Source of the DNA: Polycladidibacter hongkongensis
GTDB taxonomy: Bacteria; Pseudomonadota; Alphaproteobacteria; Rhizobiales; Stappiaceae
DNA length: 64,000 nt
Direction: 5' to 3'
NCBI RefSeq assembly: GCF_001561995.1
Contig: NZ_LLWC01000010.1
Location: 119,264-183,263 of the forward strand
The notes beneath the pieces were generated by a model that had not been told where the DNA came from, ran no database searches, and worked only from the letters and a program-made list of their open reading frames with translations. The position numbers and the translations under genes were made by a program. Positions 27,168 to 36,161 of the stretch are shown piece by piece (position 1 is the first letter of the stretch; every line of letters begins with the position of its first letter).

Positions 27168-28433
27168 TTAGGCGTCGACTTTTTTCAATACCAGAGACGC
27201 GTTGGTCCCACCAAAGCCGAAGCTGTTGGATAGGGCATAGTCGATCTGCATTGGTTTGGACTTGTTCGGCACCAAATCAATGGCGGTTTCCATGGATGGA
27301 TTGTCCAAGTTGATGGTCGGCGGGGCGACCTGATCGCGAATGGCAAGCGCGGAGAAAATCGCCTCAATGGCGCCAGCTGCCCCCAGCAAGTGCCCGACCG
27401 ATGATTTGGTTGAGGACATGGTGAGGTTTTTCGCAGCGTCGCCGGCCAGACGCTCAACCGCGCCGAGCTCGATCTCGTCGCCAAGCGGGGTGGAGGTGCC
27501 ATGAGCGTTGATGTAGTCCACATCGTCCATGGTTATGCCAGCGCGCTTCAGCGCGGCTTGCATGCAGCGGTAGCCGCCATCGCCATCAGATGCTGGAGCG
27601 GTGATGTGGTAAGCATCGCCGGACAGGCCGTAGCCAACGACTTCGGCGTAGATCTTCGCGCCGCGGGCTTTGGCGTGTTCATATTCTTCCAGAACAACCA
27701 CACCAGAGCCTTCACCCATAACAAAGCCATCACGGTCTTTATCGTAGGGACGGGAGGCTTTTTCCGGTTCGTCATTGTAGCCAGTGGACAGGGCTTTACA
27801 GGCGTTAAAACCGGCAATACCAATGCGGCAGCAAGAGCTTTCAGTCCCACCTGCGACCATCACATCTGCATCGTCAAGCGCGATTAGGCGGGCAGCATCG
27901 CCAATGGCGTGCGCACCAGTGGAACAGGCGGTGACCACAGCATGGTTCGGGCCCTTAAGGCCATGACGGATTGAAACCTGACCACCAGCCAAGTTGATCA
28001 AGCGGCCGGGAATAAAGAACGGGCTGACGCGGCGCGGGCCTTTTTGCTCCATCGTAATGGCAGTGTCGGCAATGCCTTGCAGGCCACCAATACCGGAACC
28101 GATGAGCACGCCAGCACGGCACTTTTGCTCTTCTGTTTCTGTAGCAAAGCCAGAATCCGCGATCGCCATGTCAGCAGCAGCTATGGCGAAGATGATAAAG
28201 TCATCAACCTTACGCTGCTCTTTGACTGGAAGCCAGTCGTCGGGATTGAAGGTGCCATCGGTGCCGTCACCGCGTGGAACCTGACAGGCGATTTTGGTTT
28301 GAAGATCGTCAATCTCGAAGCCTTCGATGCGCCCCGCACCGCTTTTGCCTTCAAGAATCTTATTCCAAGAGATTTCCGCGGTGGCTCCCAAAGGGCTCAC
28401 CATGCCAATACCCGTGATAACGACTCGCCGCAT
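27168..28433 (-). CDS. fabF: Beta-ketoacyl-ACP synthase II
   Basis: A 421-residue thiolase-fold condensing enzyme elongating acyl-ACP with malonyl-ACP. The active-site cysteine is 170 in TACSTGAH; the catalytic histidines lie in NAHGTSTPLGD and SSVGHLLGAAGA. The frame could start at a GTG three codons earlier (28442); MRRVVITGIG at 28433 is the usual N-terminus. Between acpP and mltG in a typical fab cluster. Confidence 0.95.
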   Translation of the reverse strand: MRRVVITGIGMVSPLGATAEISWNKILEGKSGAGRIEGFEIDDLQTKIACQVPRGDGTDGTFNPDDWLPVKEQRKVDDFIIFAIAAADMAIADSGFATETEEQKCRAGVLIGSGIGGLQGIADTAITMEQKGPRRVSPFFIPGRLINLAGGQVSIRHGLKGPNHAVVTACSTGAHAIGDAARLIALDDADVMVAGGTESSCCRIGIAGFNACKALSTGYNDEPEKASRPYDKDRDGFVMGEGSGVVVLEEYEHAKARGAKIYAEVVGYGLSGDAYHITAPASDGDGGYRCMQAALKRAGITMDDVDYINAHGTSTPLGDEIELGAVERLAGDAAKNLTMSSTKSSVGHLLGAAGAIEAIFSALAIRDQVAPPTINLDNPSMETAIDLVPNKSKPMQIDYALSNSFGFGGTNASLVLKKVDA

Positions 28434-28448
28434 ATTCTGCACTCATTT

Positions 28449-28517
28449 AGAAAAAGAAAAGGCCGCAAGCGCCCGCTTGCAGCTGAAATAGACGGTGAGC
28501 CGCACTCGGCTCACCGT
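28449..28517 (-). terminator. Tandem hairpins between acpP and fabF
   Basis: Reading leftwards after acpP: an 11-bp stem (28492-28502 with 28507-28517, loop CACT), then a 7-bp stem (28465-28471 with 28474-28480) followed by a T-rich stretch (28449-28460 on the minus strand). This looks like termination or attenuation after acpP, which could give more acpP than fabF transcript. Confidence 0.7.
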
Positions 28518-28535
28518 ATTCGTCACAAGGGGGGA

Positions 28536-28772
28536 TTAGCCCTGCTTGGAACTGATGAACTTAACAGCGTCACCAACAGTCTGGATGGATTCTGCTGCAT
28601 CGTCAGGGATTTCTACGCCGAATGCTTCTTCGAAAGCCATAACCAGCTCAACGGTGTCCAGGCTGTCTGCGCCCAGATCGTCGATGAAGCTTGCAGCTTC
28701 GGTAACTTTATCGGCATCAACACCCAGATGCTCAACGACGATTTTCTTTACCTGCTCTGCAACGTTGCTCAT
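28536..28772 (-). CDS. acpP: Acyl carrier protein
   Basis: A 78-residue acidic helical protein. The phosphopantetheine site is serine 37 in [18 protein letters not shown]. It carries growing acyl chains for the Fab enzymes encoded on both sides. A 287-base gap separates it from fabG, enough for its own promoter. Confidence 0.97.
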   Translation of the reverse strand: MSNVAEQVKKIVVEHLGVDADKVTEAASFIDDLGADSLDTVELVMAFEEAFGVEIPDDAAESIQTVGDAVKFISSKQG

Positions 28773-29059
28773 TTTTAGTCCTCAAGTGGTTTTCAAGCTA
28801 GTTTATTCAACGGACAATTTATGTCCAGAATTCTTAGGTTCGGCACCGTTTGGCACACTTGGGGCTGTTTGGGAAGCCGAAACTTCGCTCTTCCCTGACC
28901 CCGTCCAAAGGAAACCACGGTTGCAGTCCGCCAGAGCAGCGCCGTTTGGCGTAATTCTGAAAAAACTGCAGTTGGCGGGTTGGTAGCACACTTTATCTGC
29001 GTTGACTAGCCACCCGCCAGCGGGCTTCCTTTGCACTGTTGCCGCAGTGCCAAACCTTG

Positions 29060-29797
29060 TTAAATCATGGCCATGCCGCCGTTTACGTGCAAGGTTTGGC
29101 CTGTCACATAAGCAGCTTCATCAGATGCCAGATACACAGCAGCAGAGGCAATTTCTGCTGCTTCGCCCAGACGACCTGCCGGAACAGAAGTCAGGATCGA
29201 TTCGCGCTGTTTGTCATTCAACTCGTCGGTCATCGCGGTGGAGATGAAGCCCGGTGCGATGGTGTTGACGGTGATGCCACGGCTGGCAACTTCGCGCGCC
29301 AAAGATTTGGACATGCCGATCATGCCCGCTTTTGCGGCGGAGTAGTTTACCTGGCCTGGGTTGCCGGTGACGCCGACGACGGAAGTAATGCCGATGATGC
29401 GGCCGGTACGGCGCTTCATCATGCCTTTAATGGCCGCACGGCAAATGCGGAAAGTGGCGGACAGGTTGACTTCCAGCACCTGATCCCACTCTTCATCTTT
29501 CATACGCATGAAGATGTTGTCGCGGGTAATACCGGCATTATTGACCAGAATATCAAGGCCGCCCATGGCCTCTTCCGCTGCCGGGATCAGCTCGTCCACG
29601 CTGGCACGGTCTGACAGATTGGCCGCCTTAATGTGGGCGCGCTCGCCAAGCTCGGTTGCCAGTGCCTCCAGCTTTTCGGTGCGGGTGCCGGAAAGAGTAA
29701 TAACAGCGCCTTGCGCGTGCAGGCTTTTTGCAATTTCAGCACCAATGCCACCGGTTGCGCCGGTTACCAAGGCTTTCTTGCCTTCCAGATTAAACAT
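29060..29797 (-). CDS. fabG: 3-oxoacyl-ACP reductase
   Basis: A 245-residue short-chain dehydrogenase that reduces beta-ketoacyl-ACP with NADPH. Cofactor motif TGATGGIG (12-19), NNAG, and catalytic Ser/Tyr/Lys with YSAAKAG. The C-terminus TGQTLHVNGGMAMI is typical of FabG. The ATG at 29797 is chosen over upstream in-frame codons because it gives MFNLEGKKALVTG with normal length and a purine-rich leader. Confidence 0.95.
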   Translation of the reverse strand: MFNLEGKKALVTGATGGIGAEIAKSLHAQGAVITLSGTRTEKLEALATELGERAHIKAANLSDRASVDELIPAAEEAMGGLDILVNNAGITRDNIFMRMKDEEWDQVLEVNLSATFRICRAAIKGMMKRRTGRIIGITSVVGVTGNPGQVNYSAAKAGMIGMSKSLAREVASRGITVNTIAPGFISTAMTDELNDKQRESILTSVPAGRLGEAAEIASAAVYLASDEAAYVTGQTLHVNGGMAMI

Positions 29798-29849
29798 GCC
29801 GCTTATCTCCTCGGCTTCCTTAAACTCAGTAAACGATGTGAGCGCCAGC

Positions 29850-30800
29850 TTAGCTGGCAGCGTTAACGGCCTCAACGAAGGCGTCAATGTCTTCAGCAGA
29901 ATTCAGCGCTGCTGTGGCTGCAGATTTTTCAATGCGGCGCACCATGCCGGACAACACCTTGCCAGCACCGACTTCAACCAATGTGCTCGCGCCTGCGCCT
30001 ACCATATAAGAAACGCTTTCACGCCAGCGCACGGTGCCGGTGACTTGCTCAACAAGGCGTGTGCGGATGTCGTCGGCGCTGGTGATTGGCGCGGCAAGAA
30101 CGTTGGCCACCAATGGCACGCAAGGATCTTGCATTTGTACGTTTGCCAAGGCCTCGGCCATTTTTTCGGCGGCAGGCTGCATCAGTGTGCAGTGGAATGG
30201 CGCGGATACAGGCAACATGACAGCGCGGCGTGCGCCTTTGGCTTTTGCCAATTCACAAGCGCGCTCAACCGCGGCTTTATGGCCGGAGACGACTACCTGT
30301 CCGCCGCCATTGTCGTTGGCTGCCTGACAGATCTCGCCTTGAGCTGCCTCTTCCGCCACTTGCATCGCTGCATCAAAGTCCAGCCCCAGCAGCGCCGCCA
30401 TAGCGCCCTCGCCCACGGGTACGGCTGCTTGCATGGCCTCACCACGGGTACGCAACAGGCGGGCTGTATCAGCGATGGTGAAGGTACCTGCGGCTGCAAG
30501 AGCGGAGTATTCACCCAAGGAATGGCCGGCAACAAACTTTGCCGTTGTGGCAAGGTCAAGCCCTTTGGCTTTCAGTACGGCTATGGTTGCCAGCGACACT
30601 GCCATAAGCGCTGGTTGTGCGTTCGCAGTCAGGGTCAGCTCTTCCTGCGACCCTTCCCAAATAATTTTGCTCAGGGACTGCCCCAGAGCCTCATCTACTT
30701 CCGCAAAGACGGCGCGAGCCTCTGGAAACTGGCTTGCCAGCTCCTGCCCCATACCAACTGTCTGGGAACCTTGCCCAGGGAAAGTAAATGCATAACTCAT
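29850..30800 (-). CDS. fabD: Malonyl-CoA:ACP transacylase
   Basis: A 316-residue enzyme loading malonate onto ACP. N-terminal FTFPGQGSQTVGMG, nucleophile serine 94 in GHSLGEYSA, and QPALMAVSLA are diagnostic. The ATG at 30800 has GGAG eight bases upstream; a GTG at 30806 is too close to it. First gene of the fab cluster here. Confidence 0.95.
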   Translation of the reverse strand: MSYAFTFPGQGSQTVGMGQELASQFPEARAVFAEVDEALGQSLSKIIWEGSQEELTLTANAQPALMAVSLATIAVLKAKGLDLATTAKFVAGHSLGEYSALAAAGTFTIADTARLLRTRGEAMQAAVPVGEGAMAALLGLDFDAAMQVAEEAAQGEICQAANDNGGGQVVVSGHKAAVERACELAKAKGARRAVMLPVSAPFHCTLMQPAAEKMAEALANVQMQDPCVPLVANVLAAPITSADDIRTRLVEQVTGTVRWRESVSYMVGAGASTLVEVGAGKVLSGMVRRIEKSAATAALNSAEDIDAFVEAVNAAS

Positions 30801-31430
30801 GGTCACATCTCCAAATTTGCTCGAACCACAGCAGTAGGCGGCGCGCTTGCGCGTTTTGACTGCCTTGGCCGGAGCCGATCACACGCCACCTTAGTGAGAA
30901 CGACCTTGTAGAGGCTGGCGTGCTTTGCTTACATCAAACTATGGGCAGTACCCATCTAAGTTTAAAGGGTCCTGTGCTCTTTTTTTCACTTGATCCTTGC
31001 CCGAAGGGCCATGCATTCAAGCGTTCGTTGCAACAGATTTTTGTACCGGACCCAAGGCCTTAAAATCTTAAAAAACTGTGCAGGACTCTAGGGTTTCCTT
31101 GCGTCCGCAGCCTTTGATACTGCCATTCAACTTGCGCGGACAAGAGCCCCTGTTCGGCGCAAAAGTCAAGGCGAAACGGGAAAAAAGGGCGCTTTTGAAC
31201 AGAACCTCTTGTGTTTTTGGGTTTTCACAGTATAAACGCTCTCGCATTTCCGGTTTCAGGCCGGGGGCTGAAAGGAAGGTGTGTGGCTTTGCTTGCACAT
31301 AGGAATCGAATGCGGTCTCCGTCTTCCCGTGTTCCCGCTCTTGTTTAAGAAACTTCTCGCCTAGAAGCACTAGCGCACGAAGAGGCTTGGCGCCGAAACC
31401 GGAGGATACACAACCAGAAAGGCATTTCAC
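30801..31430. other. Divergent promoter region between fabD and rpsF
   Basis: About 630 bases. Promoters for the fab cluster (leftwards) and the S6-S18 operon (rightwards) must lie here. A 179-codon minus-strand frame at 31068-31607 overlaps rpsF and looks spurious. A GGCGCCGAAACCGG segment at about 31389-31402 near rpsF could be part of an S6:S18 autoregulatory leader; see findings. Confidence 0.5.
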
Positions 31431-31835
31431 ATGGCGCTCTATGAGCACGTGGTTCTGGCTCGTCAGGACATTTCTACCCAGCAGGTAGAAGCTCTTGTTG
31501 AACAGTTTAAAACTGTTCTGGAAGAAAACGGTGGCAAGGTCTCCAAGATCGAGCCATGGGGTCTGCGTACGCTGACTTACCGCATCAACAAAAACCGTAA
31601 GGCACACTATGTGCTGATCAACATCGACGCTCCTGCTGCTGCAGTTGCTGAGATGGAACGTCAGATGCGCCTCAACGAAGACATTCTGCGCTTCATGACC
31701 ATCCGTGTTGAAGAACTGGATGAGAACCCATCTGCAATGATGCAGAAAAAAGACCGTGACGACCGTCGTCGTGGTGATCGCCCTCAGGGCGGCCGCGATC
31801 GTGGTCCTCGTCGTACCGAAGCTGCAGCGGAGTAA
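31431..31835 (+). CDS. rpsF: 30S ribosomal protein S6
   Basis: A 134-residue S6 protein that pairs with S18 on the 30S platform. [15 protein letters not shown] and [19 protein letters not shown] are standard. The C-terminal tail from about residue 106 is rich in Asp and Arg ([14 protein letters not shown]), as is common in alphaproteobacteria. Six bases before rpsR. Confidence 0.97.
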   Translation: MALYEHVVLARQDISTQQVEALVEQFKTVLEENGGKVSKIEPWGLRTLTYRINKNRKAHYVLINIDAPAAAVAEMERQMRLNEDILRFMTIRVEELDENPSAMMQKKDRDDRRRGDRPQGGRDRGPRRTEAAAE

Positions 31836-31841
31836 TCGAAA

Positions 31842-32084
31842 ATGGCTGAATCTTCTCCAGCACGTCGCCCTTTCTTCCGTCGTCGCAAGACCTGCCCATT
31901 CTCTGGCGCAAACGCTCCTGCGATTGACTACAAGGACATCCGTCTTCTGCAGCGCTACATTTCCGAGCGCGGCAAGATCGTTCCTTCCCGTATCACCGCC
32001 GTTTCTGCAAAGAAACAGCGTGAGCTGGCAAAAGCAATCAAGCGCGCCCGTTTCTTGGGCCTGCTGCCATTCGTAATCAAGTAA
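31842..32084 (+). CDS. rpsR: 30S ribosomal protein S18
   Basis: An 80-residue basic protein; [14 protein letters not shown], the central [22 protein letters not shown] region (outline) and [12 protein letters not shown] are typical. Cotranscribed with rpsF. A terminator hairpin follows. Confidence 0.97.
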   Translation: MAESSPARRPFFRRRKTCPFSGANAPAIDYKDIRLLQRYISERGKIVPSRITAVSAKKQRELAKAIKRARFLGLLPFVIK

Positions 32085-32102
32085 GTTTACGAGTGATGCT
32101 TT

Positions 32103-32130
32103 AAAAAGGCCGGCTTAGCTGGCCTTTTTC
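32103..32130 (+). terminator. Terminator between rpsR and rplI
   Basis: Arms AAAAAGGCC (32103-32111) and GGCCTTTTT (32121-32129), loop GGCTTAGCT, with the T run in the 3' arm. It should at least partly separate S6-S18 from L9 transcription. Confidence 0.85.
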
Positions 32131-32276
32131 CTTCCCTCATATTTGCCCGTTAAATGGCAATGAGTGGAAATCCGGTTGGAGCCCACGGACCTTTTCATCA
32201 AAGGCGGCTCCTAACTGCATGTGAGCGCTTAATCGGTGTTCTTTATGCAGGACAGCAACTCCCAGGAGACAAAGAC

Positions 32277-32873
32277 ATGAAAGTTATCCTTCTTGAGCGC
32301 GTGGCCAAACTGGGCCAGATGGGCGACACTGTAACCGTTCGTGACGGTTATGCCCGTAACTTCCTGCTGCCTCAGGGCAAAGCACTGCGCGCGAACAAAG
32401 CCAACCTTGAGCGCTTCGAAAACGAACGCGCCCAGCTGGAAGCACGTAACCTTGAGCGCAAGCAAGAAGCTGCTGCTGTTGGTGAAAAACTGGCTGGCCA
32501 GAAGTTCGTAGCGATCCGCGCTGCTGGCGAAACCGGCCAGCTGTACGGTTCTGTTGCTGCACGCGACATTGCAAGCCTTTTGACCGATGGCGGTTTCTCC
32601 GTTGCTCGTTCACAGGTTACCCTGCGCGCACCAATCAAAACCATCGGCCTGCATGACGTTGTTATCGCGCTGCACCCAGAGGTTGAGGTTGAGGTTGTTC
32701 TGAACGTTGCACGTTCTGAAGACGAAGCTGTTCGCCAGGAAGCTGGTGAAGACCTGACCGGCCGTGAAGAAGACGCCTTCGAGTTTGAAGAAGACGAAGA
32801 CGAGCTGGAAGAAGGCGAAGAAGCGACCGAGGAAGCAGAAGAAGAAGCTGCTGACGAGGAAGAAGCAGAGTAA
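32277..32873 (+). CDS. rplI: 50S ribosomal protein L9
   Basis: A 198-residue L9. [19 protein letters not shown] and [16 protein letters not shown] are the conserved N-terminal domain. An acidic tail from about residue 145 (Glu/Asp-rich) extends it beyond the 149 residues of E. coli L9, which is common in alphaproteobacteria. The frame continues upstream to 32154, but the ATG at 32277 follows AGGAGA and gives the family start. Confidence 0.96.
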   Translation: MKVILLERVAKLGQMGDTVTVRDGYARNFLLPQGKALRANKANLERFENERAQLEARNLERKQEAAAVGEKLAGQKFVAIRAAGETGQLYGSVAARDIASLLTDGGFSVARSQVTLRAPIKTIGLHDVVIALHPEVEVEVVLNVARSEDEAVRQEAGEDLTGREEDAFEFEEDEDELEEGEEATEEAEEEAADEEEAE

Positions 32874-32909
32874 TTCTACTGTTGCTAGCTTTTTGCTGAT
32901 CAAATCATT

Positions 32910-32940
32910 CAGGCGGGCCTCTATCAGGCTCGCCTGTTTT
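32910..32940 (+). terminator. Terminator after rplI
   Basis: Arms CAGGCGGGCCT (32910-32920) and AGGCTCGCCTG (32926-32936), with one G-T pair, loop CTATC, followed by TTTT. Confidence 0.85.
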
Positions 32941-33412
32941 GATTCTATCCTCCCCCTTCTTGTTGGGGGTGGAAATGCAGGATTGCGCCCCACGCGTGAT
33001 GGTACGCAGGCAAAATATTTTTTGTCGCCCCTGCATCTGGTTGCAGACAGATCCAAGCACTGCCGACCTGCACCCGCCGGTTTCCCCTTGGGCAAATACT
33101 CCCTGATTTCTAGGTACCCAGTTTATTAGGGACAACGCTCCCCTTAAAAGGCATTGTTTTTTCTAGCCAATAACGAATCTCTAAGCAGATCAGAAGGGCA
33201 AGAGACTCTTGGTATCTCTATGATATATTTCGAGAAAATTCGCCGGACCTGTGATTTCTGGCGCGTTTAACGGGTGGTTAATGTCAATTGGCAACCGTTA
33301 ATTTTCCCCGCTGATCTAATGTTGTTAAAGAACTGTATTTTGTTGCCCTGTACCCTCTTTCCCTTGCCGGTGCGACGGGGTAACCAAGTTGCCTAGCGGC
33401 AAGAGGGGCATT
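32941..33412. other. Intergenic region upstream of dnaB
   Basis: About 470 bases without a supported gene. Open frames on both strands lack start signals. The part from about 33130 on is A/T-rich and likely contains the dnaB promoter. Confidence 0.5.
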
Positions 33413-34900
33413 ATGACGGGCAAGGTACAAAAACTAGAAACGGCAGCGGAAAACCTACGCGTGGTTCCGCACAATGCCGAAGCAGAACGACAATTGCTCG
33501 GGGCGATCCTCGTCAATAACGAAACGTTCTACCGGGTTTCGGAGTTTTTGGAACCACAGCATTTTTTCCTTGAGCCACATAAAGACATCTATGAGAAATG
33601 TTCAGCCCTGATCCGCGCTGGCAAGATTGCCTCTCCCATTACGCTGAAGACGTTTTTTGGTAATGACGAAAAGATCGCAGATCTCAGCGCCACGCAGTAT
33701 TTGCTGCGCTTGGCCGCCGATGCGACCACAATTATCAATGCCGAAGATTACGGCCGTACAATTTACGATCTGGCGGTACGCCGCAACCTGATCACCATTG
33801 GCGAAGACATGGTCAATGTTGCATTTGATGCGCCCATTGATATGCCGCCGGACGAGCAAATTGATTCTGCAGAGCGCAGGCTTTACGAACTTGCGGAAAG
33901 CGGCAAGAGTGAAGGCGCCTTTGTTGATTTTGGCAGTGCGCTAACGCAAACGATTGAAATGGCTGCGGCGGCCTATCAGCGTGACGGAGCGCTTTCGGGA
34001 ATATCCTCCGGTCTGCGTGACCTTGACCGGCTCATGGGTGGCTTGCAGCAATCGGATCTGGTGGTGCTCGCCGGGCGCCCGGCGATGGGTAAGACCTCGC
34101 TTGCCACCAATATCGCCTATAATATTGCCCAGTCTTTTCAGGCGGAAGAACAGCCGGATGGCACGCTGAAGACCGTGAATGGTGGCGTGGTTGGCTTCTT
34201 CTCGCTGGAAATGAGTGCTGAACAGCTGGCAACCCGTATTATTTCCGAGCAGACCGAGATTTCATCCTCCAAGATTCGCCGTGGTGACATTAACGAGGCC
34301 GATTTTGAGAAACTGGTCGCAGCCACCCAGCATATGCAGCATGTGCCGCTGCATGTGGACCAGACAGGTGGTATCTCGATCGCCGCCCTCGTGTCCAAAG
34401 CGCGGCGTTTGAAGCGGCAAAAAGGGCTGGATTTGCTAATTGTAGACTATATTCAGCTGCTAACCGGCTCCTCCAAGAACCAAGGTAACCGCGTACAAGA
34501 GATCACCGAGATCACCACTGGCCTAAAAGCCTTGGCAAAAGAGTTAAATGTTCCGATTATCGCTTTGTCGCAGCTGTCGCGTCAGGTGGAGAACCGCGAC
34601 GACAAGCGGCCGCAAATGTCAGATTTGCGTGAATCGGGCTCGATCGAACAGGATGCGGACGTTATTCTGTTTGTTTATCGTGAAGAATACTACATGGGTA
34701 AGAAGGAGCCGCCGGAAGGGTCGCCAGAGTATGAAACATGGCGGGCGGATATGGAGCGGCTGAAGGGGCGCGCCGAGGTGATTATTGCCAAGCAGCGTCA
34801 CGGCCCTACCGGCATTGTCGATTTGCAGTTCCAAGGGGAGTTTACCCGTTTCTCTGACCTTGCAGATAATGCGCATATTCCTGATCGAATTATGGAATAG
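33413..34900 (+). CDS. dnaB: Replicative DNA helicase
   Basis: A 495-residue hexameric helicase at the replication fork. N-terminal domain with RVVPHNAEAERQLLGAILV; RecA-like C-terminal domain with Walker A GRPAMGKTSLATN, FFSLEMSAEQLATR and LLIVDYIQLL. No intein is visible. The ATG at 33413 has AAGAGGGG upstream; an earlier TTG at 33389 is unlikely. Confidence 0.96.
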   Translation: MTGKVQKLETAAENLRVVPHNAEAERQLLGAILVNNETFYRVSEFLEPQHFFLEPHKDIYEKCSALIRAGKIASPITLKTFFGNDEKIADLSATQYLLRLAADATTIINAEDYGRTIYDLAVRRNLITIGEDMVNVAFDAPIDMPPDEQIDSAERRLYELAESGKSEGAFVDFGSALTQTIEMAAAAYQRDGALSGISSGLRDLDRLMGGLQQSDLVVLAGRPAMGKTSLATNIAYNIAQSFQAEEQPDGTLKTVNGGVVGFFSLEMSAEQLATRIISEQTEISSSKIRRGDINEADFEKLVAATQHMQHVPLHVDQTGGISIAALVSKARRLKRQKGLDLLIVDYIQLLTGSSKNQGNRVQEITEITTGLKALAKELNVPIIALSQLSRQVENRDDKRPQMSDLRESGSIEQDADVILFVYREEYYMGKKEPPEGSPEYETWRADMERLKGRAEVIIAKQRHGPTGIVDLQFQGEFTRFSDLADNAHIPDRIME

Positions 34901-34941
34901 GCATCAATTCGGCAAATTGCGGCTTTATGTGCCGCGTGAAC

Positions 34942-34976
34942 ACCGGTAATCTTCCCCAGATTACCGGTTTTGTTTT
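34942..34976 (+). terminator. Terminator between dnaB and alr
   Basis: Arms ACCGGTAATCT (34942-34952) and AGATTACCGGT (34958-34968), loop TCCCC, followed by TTTGTTTT. It argues that alr starts after this point rather than at 34927. Confidence 0.9.
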
Positions 34977-34992
34977 GGAGTACCCTACCCAG

Positions 34993-36138
34993 ATGTCAGC
35001 GGCTCGCCCCCTGCCCCGCCGTAGCACCACGGCCCGCTTGCAAGTTGATCTTGCAGCTGTTGTCGCCAATTGGCGTAAGCTTAAAACCCAGCTGAACCCC
35101 GCATGCATCTGCGCTGCGGTCGTCAAGGCCGATGCCTACGGTCTTGGCGCTGCGCGAGTTGTAAATGCTCTTTATGGGGAAGGCGTGGACACGTTTTTCG
35201 TCGCATTTGCCGAAGAGGCGGCGCGGTTGCGGCCCATGGCGCCTGACGCGGTTTTCTATGTGCTGAGCGGGTTGGTGCCGGGGGCGGCTGCATTCTACCA
35301 TGAGCATGCGCTGCGCCCCGTTCTCAACTCGCTTGAGGAATTACTCGAGTGGTCCAGCCACTGCCACGCGGAAGGCAAGCGCCTGCCCGCGGCATTGCAT
35401 ATTGATAGTGGCATGAAGCGGCTTGGAATGAGCGCCGATGAAGTGTTCGCCCTTGATGAACACGGCGAAGCGCTGGAGCACATTGATTTACGGCTGATCA
35501 TGTCGCATCTGGCCTGTGCAGAAACGCCAGACCATCCCCTCAACGCGCAGCAGCTAGAAAAGTTTACTTCTCTAGCGGACCGGTTTGATAGTGTGCCGCG
35601 TTCTTTGGCAAACTCCTCCGGTATTTTCCTTGGCAAGAATTATCAAATGGACATGGTGCGCCCAGGCATTGCGCTATACGGCGGCAATCCGACACCGCAG
35701 CATGACAATCCAATGCGCGATTGCTTGCAACTTGAGGCACAGGTCTTGCAAGTGAACGAGCTGAACAAAGGAGAAAGCGCAGGCTACGGCGCCGCGCAAG
35801 TGGCCAAGCGGGCAACACGGCTGGCGACCATCAACCTTGGCTATGCCGATGGCTATTTACGGGCCGCAAGCGGTGCTACAGGGCGAAAAAAGCCGGCGAT
35901 AGTGAGTATCGAAGGGCACAAGGCGCCAGTATTTGGACGCGTTTCAATGGATACTGTGATGATTGATGTGAGCGATGTACCTGCGCACTTGGTCAAGCGG
36001 GGGAGCATCGTACAGGTTATCGGGCCGCAAGTGCCGGTGGATAGCACCGCGCATGGCGCGCAGACCATATCCTACGAGATTCTGACAGGCCTTGGCGCAC
36101 GGTACCAGCGTTCTTATCGCTATACCCACGACGTCTAA
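34993..36138 (+). CDS. alr: Alanine racemase
   Basis: A 381-residue PLP enzyme making D-alanine for peptidoglycan. PLP lysine 45 lies in VVKADAYGLGA; HIDSGMKRLGM, SSGIFLG, VRPGIALYGG and the catalytic-tyrosine region GYADGYLR are present. The ATG at 34993 is chosen because the terminator at 34942-34976 precedes it. radA follows after 23 bases. Confidence 0.94.
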   Translation: MSAARPLPRRSTTARLQVDLAAVVANWRKLKTQLNPACICAAVVKADAYGLGAARVVNALYGEGVDTFFVAFAEEAARLRPMAPDAVFYVLSGLVPGAAAFYHEHALRPVLNSLEELLEWSSHCHAEGKRLPAALHIDSGMKRLGMSADEVFALDEHGEALEHIDLRLIMSHLACAETPDHPLNAQQLEKFTSLADRFDSVPRSLANSSGIFLGKNYQMDMVRPGIALYGGNPTPQHDNPMRDCLQLEAQVLQVNELNKGESAGYGAAQVAKRATRLATINLGYADGYLRAASGATGRKKPAIVSIEGHKAPVFGRVSMDTVMIDVSDVPAHLVKRGSIVQVIGPQVPVDSTAHGAQTISYEILTGLGARYQRSYRYTHDV

Positions 36139-36161
36139 CACGAAACTCAAGGAGTGCCATC

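Noticed and set aside
31068..31607. 179-codon minus-strand frame upstream of and overlapping rpsF
   Set aside because: It overlaps the S6 coding region, which is certain, and shows no family pattern.
32610..33095. 161-codon minus-strand frame overlapping rplI
   Set aside because: It is the antisense of the acidic L9 tail, which gives runs of Phe and Ser codons, and it crosses the terminator.
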